Part shown: positions 43,837 to 51,089 of the stretch, in pieces
Layout: each line of letters opens with the position of its first letter
Position numbering within the stretch: position 1 is the first letter of the stretch
Assembly (NCBI GenBank): GCA_034429195.1
Contig: DAOUGQ010000019.1
Span: forward strand, 62,001 to 126,000
Direction of reading: 5' to 3'
Source: UBA4782 sp034429195
Lineage (GTDB): Bacteria > Chloroflexota > Anaerolineae > Anaerolineales > Anaerolineaceae
Length of the DNA: 64,000 bases
Notes under the pieces: generated by a model
What the model was told of the DNA's origin: nothing
Seen by the model: only the letters and a program-made list of their open reading frames with translations
Database searches by the model: none
Translations under genes and position numbers: made by a program

Positions 43837-44627
43837 GAGGTATTTCCTTTCTCCACCTGCGGTTCAGGTCCGGTATAGCCTATGCTTTTTAAGAAAGTGG
43901 TTACAGATTCTGCCCAACTCGTCCCTGCCGGATTGCTGGAATATGTTAGCAAGCGGCGGGCATATATCATCCCATTTTCTTCTGCACACAAATAACGGGC
44001 ATAAGGAGCCTGCAGGCGCATCCACAACCTGTTTTCTTTATGTATCTCCTCAAGTACCGAAAATTCGCATCCCTTTCCGACCACAGAAACGATGCGCGAG
44101 GTGATATCTGGCTGTGTACGGATATTCAAATGCTGTGCCACTACCTGCACCTGGTAGATGGGTATTGCAGATGGGTTATAATCGTGTCCTCGTAACAAGG
44201 GCAGGGGGTTTGCAGCGCCATTGAAACCCGGCACTCCGCCTGCAGCAGGGCGGATCTCGAAATGCAGATGAGGACCGGTGGTGTTGCCAGCGTAGGGGTC
44301 ATCCACTGCCCCTCCAGACCAACCAATGACATCCTTTGCTTTCACTTTTTGTCCAATTTCAACATTCAAACGCGAAAGGTGTGCATAAATGGTCAATGCT
44401 TCTTCGTGCTGAATGCGCACCTGTCTGCCATAGCTGCTGGTTCCATGAATTTCTGCCATGGTTACCACGCCATCACCAGCTGCATATACTGCTTCCCCCA
44501 CTGTCAAAGCGATATCCAACCCATTATGACCGGCTAACCCATACTGCCGGTATACACCCGGGTTCTCACCAAATTGTTGCGAAATGGGGAATTCATCACT
44601 ACATGGGTAAAAATAATACGTTTGCAT
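43821..44627 (-). CDS. M23 peptidase with SH3-like domain (endolysin-like)
   Basis: A 268-residue peptidoglycan hydrolase. The N-terminal LytM/M23 domain has the zinc ligands in GHNGLDIALTVGE (His, Asp) and GPHLHFEIRPA (H-x-H), with TIYAHLSRLNVEIGQKV between. The C-terminal half carries a bacterial SH3-type wall-binding segment (VVAQHLNIRTQPDITSRIV; FSVLEEIHKENRLWMRLQ). It has no signal peptide, so release would need a holin; a two-helix protein is encoded next to it. It may lyse the cell or open the wall during DNA entry. A short tail with WAESVTTFLKSIGYTG follows the SH3 part. Confidence 0.88.
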   Translation of the reverse strand: MQTYYFYPCSDEFPISQQFGENPGVYRQYGLAGHNGLDIALTVGEAVYAAGDGVVTMAEIHGTSSYGRQVRIQHEEALTIYAHLSRLNVEIGQKVKAKDVIGWSGGAVDDPYAGNTTGPHLHFEIRPAAGGVPGFNGAANPLPLLRGHDYNPSAIPIYQVQVVAQHLNIRTQPDITSRIVSVVGKGCEFSVLEEIHKENRLWMRLQAPYARYLCAEENGMIYARRLLTYSSNPAGTSWAESVTTFLKSIGYTGPEPQVEKGNTSWQSL

Positions 44628-44642
44628 AGGTACTCCTGATTT

Positions 44643-44689
44643 CCCTCCAGAGAACGGTTCAGGGCATGAACCTGCTCTCCAGAGGGAGG
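44643..44689. other. Imperfect hairpin between holin-like and lysin genes
   Basis: CCCTCC (44643-44648) with GGGAGG (44684-44689), AGAG with CTCT, and GGTTCA (44656-44661) with TGAACC (44667-44672) around a 5-base loop. On the plus strand it is followed by TTTTAAAA, opposite to operon direction. It may be an RNA processing or attenuation structure. Confidence 0.4.
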
Positions 44690-44704
44690 TTTTAAAATTC
44701 CTGT

Positions 44705-44908
44705 TTACTGCTGTTGCCGGCGAAGTCCATTGTCTTCGATGGCGACACCTAAAATGTAGGCTGCCAATACTGATAGCGTGCCGATCAATGCTTCATCGTC
44801 CAGCGGGAAGTCAGCGCAGGCAGTGCGGACAATAACCAGTACCAACCCGACCATGGCTGCCCAAAACTTGCGTGACCCAAATAATTGAATCCATTTATTC
44901 ATATGCAT
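44705..44908 (-). CDS. Holin-like small membrane protein
   Basis: 67 residues with two hydrophobic helices (FWAAMVGLVLVIVRTACA; LIGTLSVLAAYILGVAIED), a short loop and a polar C-terminus (NGLRRQQQ). It is sited directly before the M23 lysin gene, as holins commonly are. ATG 44908 follows AAGGAGG; a second in-frame ATG is 6 bases on. No specific holin family is recognised, so the call rests on size, topology and neighbourhood. Confidence 0.65.
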   Translation of the reverse strand: MHMNKWIQLFGSRKFWAAMVGLVLVIVRTACADFPLDDEALIGTLSVLAAYILGVAIEDNGLRRQQQ

Positions 44909-44917
44909 CCTCCTTGG

Positions 44918-46864
44918 TTATCCCGCCACATTCGATTTATGAAGCGGGCGGAAATCATTGACCCAGACCGCCAGGAAGTGACGAACTTTCAAACGGTGCT
45001 CGTCATTGGTAAAAACAGCAGGAGCGTACTCTCCACCAGCGATGAAAACCTCTGGTAGCAAACCAAATCGTTCACCGATGAAAATAGCTGGAGCCACACG
45101 TGGATCACAGGCTGCTGCCCAATTGGTGGTATCTGTCCATTCGGGCACGGTTATCACATCACCCGGTTGACCACGCTGCATGTTCTCGGAATAGATATGG
45201 GCAGAATTCTCCAGTGTAGGGTAGAGGATCTTCATAGCGGTGAGCTGCAATGCTCTTGGCACCAGTAGATAACGCGGGTTTATCGCCATGGATGGTCCTG
45301 TGCCGTAATAGGTGTCAGCATTCTTGATCAACAGCGGCTGGTTGTATACTGCGGTACTTACAGCATCCCATTCGGTAGCAGAAAGAGCTGTTGTGCGCAA
45401 GTTGGCGTGCCCGCCTGCGGTTGTCACTGCAGTTGTGTTAAAAAGTGCACCCGTATCCGCCATTGTAGGTCCTACTCCACTGTTGGCAGTAAAAATGGCG
45501 GCTACCAGGCTGGAGATCTTTCTCAATCCAGCAGTAGCCAGCTCACGTGGGTAAGCCCGCAGTTTCTGCGTTTCGTCGCGATCAATCAATTCAAGCGTGA
45601 GAGGAATATACCCGCCGTATTTTGTGAAGGATGCAGTTTCAGGGCTGTCACCCACAACCAGTTCGGTGTAAGCTGCACCTTCGTTAACTACAGGCAGGCT
45701 GCCCACTGTTCCCACAAGGGTACCGGTAATCTGATTGAGAGTGCTAAAGTGTTCCACCGTGGCAATACGTTCCCACCAGTCATACCCTGCTCTGCCCAGC
45801 TCCTGCCAGTGATTGATGATCACTTTGTTAAGCGCATTCTTTACTAATCCGGTGAAATCTGCAGTGGTTGCCAAACGGGCGCGCTGCGGGTAATACCCAC
45901 CGTGAAGATCATCATCACCAGTCAGCATCAGGTAAAGTTCACGTATACCACTCAATCGTGCTGGTCTCACCCGTTGCAGATGGGCTTCACGAGGAGCACC
46001 AAACAGATCATCCACGGCTGCCTGTAGTTGATCTTCACTTGAAAACATCGCTTGCACATCACCTGGACCCTGCACCACCTGCTTTCCTGTCAGTTCGCTG
46101 ATCAAGCTACGGGCATCTTCCACTGCCTGTTGTAGTTCTGCTGGTTGAAAAGTTCGCCCCGCGAACTGCCGCCGTACACGATCTTTCATTACTGCGGGTA
46201 GCCGGGCCGCGGAAAGGGTGTTTTCCAGCAGCAAACCACAAACTGTCTGTGTTGCATTTAGCAGGTTCACCTGATCAGGTGATTCTTGCTGCAGCATTGT
46301 TTCCATTTCTACTTCTTTGGTGTTAGCTTTTTCTGAGGTTTCTGTTTCCATCCCTGCTCCTTCTTTTTGTTTAGTTTTGATCACACGAACAAATCTCCCA
46401 CCTCGGGCGGGTTCCATCACGAGATCAACGGAGAGCACTTTTAGGATCTGTTCCACTACTCTGCCATGTGGACGAAAAAGAACATCGGCGGAAAAACCAA
46501 TGCCAGGCAGTGGGCGTTTCTCCTGCAGCATTTCTTCCCCCACCTGTAGCAACAGGTCAGCAGATGGCCCACCAGGGTATAGAAGCAGCCTTATACCATT
46601 GTTGATTTCATCCCATTGTGGTGAATGGCACACGCCTGCCAGATCTCTCACCGAACGGGCAGCCCGGGCATGATCTACATAACATTCCACCCCGTCCCAA
46701 AGAGGCAATGATGCCTGCAGGCATGTTTTGGAGAATTCCCAACCATTGCCGGTACCTGCTGTGATCGCCAGAATTTCAAAGGCGTCATCCTTTTGCTGTT
46801 GCAATTTCAGGCGAAGCCTGGTATAGCCTTCGATTAGATGGATATTCTCGTTTTTTATTTGCAT
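44918..46864 (-). CDS. Prohead protease fused to major capsid protein
   Basis: A single 648-residue chain. Residues 1-165 resemble a herpes-fold phage maturation protease: candidate H65 in YVDHARAARSV and S125 in PGIGFSADV, then ILKVLSVDLVMEPARGGRF, the usual end of such domains. A polar, helical region (about 170-300, KEVEMETMLQQES ... ISELTGKQVVQ) could serve as scaffold. The C-terminal 340 residues form the shell protein (YDWWERIATVEHFSTLNQI; YGGYIPLTLELIDRDETQKL; INPRYLLVPRALQLTA; DFRPLHKSN), similar in pattern to Mu gpT-like heads. Self-cleavage would release the capsid subunit. ATG 46864 follows AAGGA. The capsid role is firm; the protease residues are inferred. Confidence 0.82.
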   Translation of the reverse strand: MQIKNENIHLIEGYTRLRLKLQQQKDDAFEILAITAGTGNGWEFSKTCLQASLPLWDGVECYVDHARAARSVRDLAGVCHSPQWDEINNGIRLLLYPGGPSADLLLQVGEEMLQEKRPLPGIGFSADVLFRPHGRVVEQILKVLSVDLVMEPARGGRFVRVIKTKQKEGAGMETETSEKANTKEVEMETMLQQESPDQVNLLNATQTVCGLLLENTLSAARLPAVMKDRVRRQFAGRTFQPAELQQAVEDARSLISELTGKQVVQGPGDVQAMFSSEDQLQAAVDDLFGAPREAHLQRVRPARLSGIRELYLMLTGDDDLHGGYYPQRARLATTADFTGLVKNALNKVIINHWQELGRAGYDWWERIATVEHFSTLNQITGTLVGTVGSLPVVNEGAAYTELVVGDSPETASFTKYGGYIPLTLELIDRDETQKLRAYPRELATAGLRKISSLVAAIFTANSGVGPTMADTGALFNTTAVTTAGGHANLRTTALSATEWDAVSTAVYNQPLLIKNADTYYGTGPSMAINPRYLLVPRALQLTAMKILYPTLENSAHIYSENMQRGQPGDVITVPEWTDTTNWAAACDPRVAPAIFIGERFGLLPEVFIAGGEYAPAVFTNDEHRLKVRHFLAVWVNDFRPLHKSNVAG

Positions 46865-46892
46865 GGTTTTCCTTTTTCTCCTTTACATCCCT

Positions 46893-46965
46893 TGTCATTA
46901 CGAAGCCCGCTTTTACAGTGAAACAATCTCTTCTCATGAGACTGCTTCGCTACCCTCGCAGAGAC
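46893..46965. repeat. 73-bp dispersed repeat with inverted ends, copy B
   Basis: Starts TGTCATTACGAAGCCCGC and ends CTCGCAGAGAC; it contains GAGACTGCTTCG as in copy A. It lies inside the phage operon, in the 111-bp gap between the portal stop and the protease-capsid start, where it would be transcribed. The sequence CGAACTG follows both copies. Confidence 0.75.
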
Positions 46966-46975
46966 GAACTGCTCT

Positions 46976-48286
46976 TCATTGTGTGACCTGCTCCCCGGCA
47001 AAGCGATACGCGAGACGCAACATCTCTGCATCATCGATCAACTGCCGATTACGTAACTCCACCAGCAAGGGCAGCACATTTGCTGCTGCCCGGCTGAGCG
47101 ATATATTATCTCGCACAGAAATATCTGCCCCTTGCAGATGAAACGATACCTGTGGGTCAAGAGATGAGGTAAAAAGTGCTTTACGCCTAAGTACCACCCG
47201 CAAAATATCTTCCAGCAACCATAAGAAATATCGCTGTCGCTGTTCATAGAAACGATACGTTGGTCCACCCGCTGCTTCTGCTGTGGTGCGGGTGGCGCTT
47301 TCTGGTTCAGCCAAAAAATGCAATGGCACTCCAGCTCCCGATGCGATCATCTTTTTAAGGGCCAATCCATCTTCACCTGCATCCTGACTTTCAAGCTGCG
47401 GGTTGAGAACTGACCATTCTTCGCTCTGGTCTGTCACCAGAATGGCACCCGGTGAGGGAGGGTTGGTATTGAGATGCTGCTGGCGGGCATAGCGGTCTGC
47501 TTCAGATGCAAAACGTGATTTGATCACATACAAAAATGCATTTCGAAATCGGTTAAGCCGTGCCCTATCTTCCAGCCAGTTGGCATATCGGCTCAACCAA
47601 CGCAACAGCGGCGCCAGGTCAGATTCTCCCCACTGTGCTCCTACGGGGCGATTGATACTGTAATGCAGCATCACCGGCTGGGAAGGTTCATCGTTCAGTG
47701 CATCAAATGCTGCAATGGGTGTTGGGTTCATATTTTCTGCTGTGGCCTTTAATGTAAAAGCCAACGGCTGTTCCAGATCGTTCACTTGGGCTGTAATACT
47801 CTCAATCGATGTTGTAGGATACGCCCGGATATACGAATTTCCTCCTTCGTCCGTGGTGAGCAACAGAAAGAGGTTCCCTGTACGGGTCAATTCATCACAA
47901 AACTCGAAAATGCGTACATCCATACGGTTGAGGGGATGCTTCCAAAACGCTTGCATCACCTGCGTTGCCTGTGTGTCCCTGCAGTGAATAGCGATCCCAT
48001 TTCCTACCACGTACTGCGTGGTAAGACTGACGATCCGCCTTGCAAGCGGGTTCACCCGCCAGGCTTCCAGAGATTGTTCTAGCATGGTCTGGCGATCATA
48101 GGGCAGGCGATCCCGCTCAGATTGCTGCCAGGGGAATGCCATCGTATGCATGGTTGTATCGGTTTCAATCTGGCTGGTAAGGCATTGTTGTGAATTTTTT
48201 CCTCGCACTTCGGATTGCTGAAGGAATGTTCCCAACCATACCAGCAGATTATTGGATTTGCTCATTTTGGTAGTGTTTCGTTCCAT
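46976..48286 (-). CDS. Phage portal protein
   Basis: The ring protein at the capsid vertex through which DNA is packed. The 436-residue chain has the portal core WRVNPLARRIVSLTTQYVVG, RIFEFCDELTRTGNLFLLLT, YPTTSIESI and the C-terminal helix region (GVPLHFLAEPESATRTTAE, TYRFYEQRQRYFLWLLEDIL). ATG 48286 is preferred because AGAGAGGA precedes it by six bases; upstream in-frame ATG/TTG codons overlap that site. It directly follows the large terminase (28 bp), the standard order. It appears full length. Confidence 0.88.
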   Translation of the reverse strand: MERNTTKMSKSNNLLVWLGTFLQQSEVRGKNSQQCLTSQIETDTTMHTMAFPWQQSERDRLPYDRQTMLEQSLEAWRVNPLARRIVSLTTQYVVGNGIAIHCRDTQATQVMQAFWKHPLNRMDVRIFEFCDELTRTGNLFLLLTTDEGGNSYIRAYPTTSIESITAQVNDLEQPLAFTLKATAENMNPTPIAAFDALNDEPSQPVMLHYSINRPVGAQWGESDLAPLLRWLSRYANWLEDRARLNRFRNAFLYVIKSRFASEADRYARQQHLNTNPPSPGAILVTDQSEEWSVLNPQLESQDAGEDGLALKKMIASGAGVPLHFLAEPESATRTTAEAAGGPTYRFYEQRQRYFLWLLEDILRVVLRRKALFTSSLDPQVSFHLQGADISVRDNISLSRAAANVLPLLVELRNRQLIDDAEMLRLAYRFAGEQVTQ

Positions 48287-48314
48287 ACTCATTCCTCTCT
48301 GCATCAATGTTTTG

Positions 48315-49904
48315 CTAAAACCCTCTATCCAGTTCTTTCAACGGATCAACCGCGGGGATGACCACTGCTGGGGCGGTGAGTGACCAATCAAGTTTTTCAA
48401 GCACACCCACCAGTGCAGCAGAGAAAACCAGGTCATCATGCAAATACCCGCCTGTCAGCGGGTCTCGTGCTCCTTCCGGTACTGACCAGTGCATGCGTTT
48501 TTCTGGTCCTACAGGGATGTCATATTGCACCCTGCCAAGCTGTCGCAGGAACAGGTTGTGCAGTTCAAGCAGACGGTTAAATTCAGGTTTTGTGCTTTCC
48601 GGCAATGCATACTCCAGAAAACGACAGGTATCCACCAGGTTGAGAAATGTCCAGCCCAGCTCTGATTTTGTGGAAGTATTGAAAATAAAAGATGTCACCC
48701 GTTCAGGGAATGCTCGCTGTAACATAGAAGCCAGACCTGACCCTACACCGGTAGCATCAACTACCAGATGCATAGCGTGGAACCGTTCTGCGAGAGATGT
48801 GATGCGGGTAAATTGGTCAGTATGCTTTAACCCAGTATATTGCTCGCGCCACACAACACGATAAATGGGCTGTAGTAGGGATGGATCGTGAGCCATCCCT
48901 GCAAACGATATCCCATCCGGTTCATGTGACATCCTTACCTCCACCACTGTTATGGCGGTGCTATCACGGCGATCCTGTTCATTAGAGGACTGTTCTCCCA
49001 ATCCGGGAGGAGTTTCTGCCTCACCTGCCACATCTACCAGCAACGCATACAATCTGCCCGGTTCTGCCTTAAAAACAGGTGGATGGGTTCCTATCACCCT
49101 GCCCAGACGTTCGGGTGGAAAGAGCGCACCATCCGCTTCGATCTCTTCAGAGAAGAACTGGGTGCGCACCATGGGGTGAAAGCGACCCAACTTTTCAACC
49201 TGCCCATGCACAAAAGCTCCATATGCTGGCACTTCAGCAGAGACCACATCAGCATTCACCCTGAACACACGCCGAATATGATCTTTTTCCTCCGCCTCTT
49301 GTGCAGCGCGCAATTCACGTCCAAGCAGAGTGTCACGTGTCCAGGCAGTGCCCCAGAATACGCGCGTAGCATTGGTGGAAGCTGCCATAGGGGCGATCTC
49401 CCGGTCATACTTTTGTACCTGCACATCCTGGGCTTCATCCACTTCAAGCAAGGTATTGGCAGTCGCCCCAACGATGTTGGCTTCAGGTGCACCACTCAAA
49501 AAGGTAATGCGGGCATCGCCGACCCGATAGATATAACCTGATTCCTTTTGCCACAATGTACGGGTGAAAAGATTGCGTGTTAGCACACTTTCCAATCTGC
49601 GCATGGCATTCAGGCTTTGAGGCTTCCAGGTCGGTGAAACCTTCACGAGATCACTCGCAGGAATTGCCTGTGAAAGCATCATAAGTAAATAAACCTCCAA
49701 CTGCGCCTGCAGTTCATTCTTGCCAGATTGACGTGGGAACATGACCACAAAAGAAAGCCCACGTTGACGGAATACTGAATCGGCTACGGCTTTTATCACT
49801 GGCACTTGATAAGCACGTAGTGTGATGCCAGAAGCTACTCGAACAAAGAGAATCGGATCATGTAATACTTTTTTGAAGGTCGTCAGCATGGATCTGGTTT
49901 GCAT
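48315..49904 (-). CDS. Phage terminase large subunit
   Basis: DNA-packaging motor and nuclease, 529 residues. The ATPase half has Walker A PRQSGKN (57-63) and Walker B LLEVDEAQ (152-159), with Asp156-Glu157. The RNase H-like nuclease half has D291 (LYALLVDVAGE), D383 (HLVVDATGVGSG) and a C-terminal Asp pair in GGYLHDDLVFSAAL. All expected catalytic residues are present, so the motor looks functional. It precedes the portal gene and follows a structured 127-bp gap. The family is closest in pattern to large terminases with headful or GTA-type packaging, but the mode cannot be read from sequence. Confidence 0.9.
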   Translation of the reverse strand: MQTRSMLTTFKKVLHDPILFVRVASGITLRAYQVPVIKAVADSVFRQRGLSFVVMFPRQSGKNELQAQLEVYLLMMLSQAIPASDLVKVSPTWKPQSLNAMRRLESVLTRNLFTRTLWQKESGYIYRVGDARITFLSGAPEANIVGATANTLLEVDEAQDVQVQKYDREIAPMAASTNATRVFWGTAWTRDTLLGRELRAAQEAEEKDHIRRVFRVNADVVSAEVPAYGAFVHGQVEKLGRFHPMVRTQFFSEEIEADGALFPPERLGRVIGTHPPVFKAEPGRLYALLVDVAGEAETPPGLGEQSSNEQDRRDSTAITVVEVRMSHEPDGISFAGMAHDPSLLQPIYRVVWREQYTGLKHTDQFTRITSLAERFHAMHLVVDATGVGSGLASMLQRAFPERVTSFIFNTSTKSELGWTFLNLVDTCRFLEYALPESTKPEFNRLLELHNLFLRQLGRVQYDIPVGPEKRMHWSVPEGARDPLTGGYLHDDLVFSAALVGVLEKLDWSLTAPAVVIPAVDPLKELDRGF

Positions 49905-49931
49905 CCTTCTGGCAGCTATGACCCGGGAGCA

Positions 49932-50001
49932 GGAAATAGAGGCTTAGAGGTTGAGTGCCCTTTTCCCTGTTCACCGGTCCGTGTTCTCCAGCTCTATTTC
50001 C
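49932..50001. other. Inverted repeat in the gap upstream of the large terminase gene
   Basis: GGAAATAGAG (49932-49941) and CTCTATTTCC (49992-50001) are perfect 10-bp arms about 50 bp apart, in the only sizeable non-coding gap (49905-50031) of the early operon. An ATG at 50022 opens a 54-residue frame across it without a ribosome site; I do not call it. The gap could be a structured RNA or a packaging recognition site next to terminase (inference). Confidence 0.4.
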
Positions 50002-50031
50002 CACACCTGGGTCGTCTGCCATATACTTTGT

Positions 50032-50310
50032 TCACAATCCAAAAAAGGATTTGATCAGTGCAGCCAGCGAAAGGATGGAGGAGCTGCCCGAAAGAAGGGA
50101 GGAGTACACCTTCAGTTGAGTTACCCCATCTGTAACAGCTCGTAATCGCAGCTCATGGTCTACTGATTGTCGTTCCAGATCGCTCAATTGCTTTTCCATC
50201 AGGCTGGAAATATGTGCCAGTTGGGTTTCGAGGGTAGCCAGGTCCGCCTTCAACAGATCAATTGCATGATTCAATTGCTCTGCCAGCAGAGCAACAGCAT
50301 TTTCATCCAT
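50032..50310 (-). CDS. Coiled-coil protein with hydrophobic C-terminus
   Basis: 92 residues: a long heptad-type coiled coil (NHAIDLLKADLATLETQLAH, LMEKQLSDLERQSVDHELRL) followed by a hydrophobic end (GSSSILSLAALIKSFFGL). This layout resembles XhlA-type holin accessory proteins, although it sits at the terminase end of the operon. It overlaps the upstream gene by 8 bp. It could alternatively be a scaffolding or terminase accessory protein. Confidence 0.6.
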   Translation of the reverse strand: MDENAVALLAEQLNHAIDLLKADLATLETQLAHISSLMEKQLSDLERQSVDHELRLRAVTDGVTQLKVYSSLLSGSSSILSLAALIKSFFGL

Positions 50311-50689
50311 TCAGGCTTGCTCCTTTCCTCTTTTCTGGTTTTGACAGAGAATTAATGGTTTCTGCTAGCGCCTGGCTTAAGTTGCCGGCAAATTCGCTGG
50401 CATCCACACTCAACTTTTGATCGGTTCGTAACAGGTTTGCCAATCGTGTAGATGCCATTCCCAACGCGTTCAAACAGCCAGCCATTTGCTCCAGGTCACC
50501 ATCATCGCTGCTTGCCAGGTCGAACATGCGCCGGATAAGCACACGTAGCATCCTGATCTCGTCTTTCAATCCATCTGAAACCCGACCAAGGTCTGCATTT
50601 TCGAGTTCGCGGAATTGACGAGAATAGAATCCGTTCTTGAGAGCATTGAGATTTCCAGGTTGCGCTCCGCGCCTGGTGGAATTCGACAT
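50303..50689 (-). CDS. Possible small terminase subunit
   Basis: 128 residues. The N-terminus TRRGAQPGNLNALKNGFYSR is a motif common in small proteins encoded just upstream of phage large terminases. The rest is helical (LKDEIRMLRVLIRRMFDLAS; GMASTRLANLLRTDQKL) and could oligomerise. It is the first gene of the operon, with ATG after AAAGGA. Small terminases vary greatly, so the call rests on position, the GAQPGN motif and helical content. Confidence 0.6.
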   Translation of the reverse strand: MSNSTRRGAQPGNLNALKNGFYSRQFRELENADLGRVSDGLKDEIRMLRVLIRRMFDLASSDDGDLEQMAGCLNALGMASTRLANLLRTDQKLSVDASEFAGNLSQALAETINSLSKPEKRKGASLNG

Positions 50690-50704
50690 TGTTATCCTTT
50701 CGTA

Positions 50705-50716
50705 GAATATATGTTC
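50705..50716 (-). promoter_or_regulatory. LexA-like dyad in the phage operon leader
   Basis: GAATATATGTTC is one base away from the GAAC-N4-GTTC box of Gram-positive LexA. It lies just downstream of the -10 box, where a bound repressor would block transcription. A second dyad, AACCTG (50754-50759) and CAGGTT (50770-50775), overlaps and flanks the -35 side. Both are candidates only. Confidence 0.4.
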
Positions 50717-50727
50717 TATTTATTCAA

Positions 50728-50755
50728 AGTATAACGGGGAATTACATTTCGTCAA
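50728..50755 (-). promoter_or_regulatory. Promoter of the phage-derived operon
   Basis: On the minus strand TTGACG (50755-50750), a 16-bp spacer and TATACT (50733-50728). Transcription would start near 50721, about 30 bases before the first ATG at 50689. It is a strong sigma-70 match for a cassette with no visible repressor gene. Confidence 0.7.
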
Positions 50756-50943
50756 CCTGTCGAAATATGCAGGTTTTCTTATCGATAATGTTTTAAATTG
50801 GCATCAGACGAATCATTCACTTCTCCCCTGATAGGGAGAAGAATTAATAAATTTTTCAGGTGTCTACAAAATCTTAATTCTAGCAACTCACAAAAAGAGA
50901 GTCATTTCTAGACTATGAATCTCTGAAAATCCCCTGATTTCTA

Positions 50944-50972
50944 TTGACATACACTTTTGAAAACTATATGAT
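50944..50972 (+). promoter_or_regulatory. Consensus promoter of the second beta-helix gene
   Basis: TTGACA (50944-50949), a 17-bp spacer and TATGAT (50967-50972): the best sigma-70 match in the window. The leader is about 110 bases long. The divergent gap 50690-51089 also holds CTTCTCCC/GGGAGAAG (50820-50841), a hairpin upstream of this promoter, and otherwise nothing recognised. Confidence 0.75.
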
Positions 50973-51089
50973 ATATGTATTAAAAATAAGTGCAGCATTG
51001 TTATAGCATGATAATACCCTGCCAGTTTTGGGGGGAAATTTAATTTTTTCAGCCTTTAATTAAAAGTTGAATATGTGAAGGAGAGACAG

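Larger units (their letters stand above)
40781..50689 (-). mobile_element. Phage-derived head/packaging cassette (relic prophage or GTA-like)
   Basis: About 9.9 kb of minus-strand genes read as one operon from a promoter at 50.75 kb. Order of transcription: possible small terminase, coiled-coil protein, large terminase, portal, protease-capsid, holin-like, M23 lysin, 85-residue protein, connector-like, 36-residue frame, 159-residue protein, appendage-like protein, 110-residue protein. All frames are open and closely spaced. Absent: integrase, repressor, replication genes, tape measure, tail tube, sheath and baseplate. No target-site duplication or tRNA attachment site was seen at the edges. 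Confidence 0.8.

Noticed and set aside
49860..50020. 54-residue frame upstream of the large terminase (minus strand, ATG at 50022)
   Set aside because: No ribosome site, overlaps the terminase start, and composition is unlike its neighbours; the stretch is better explained as a structured gap.
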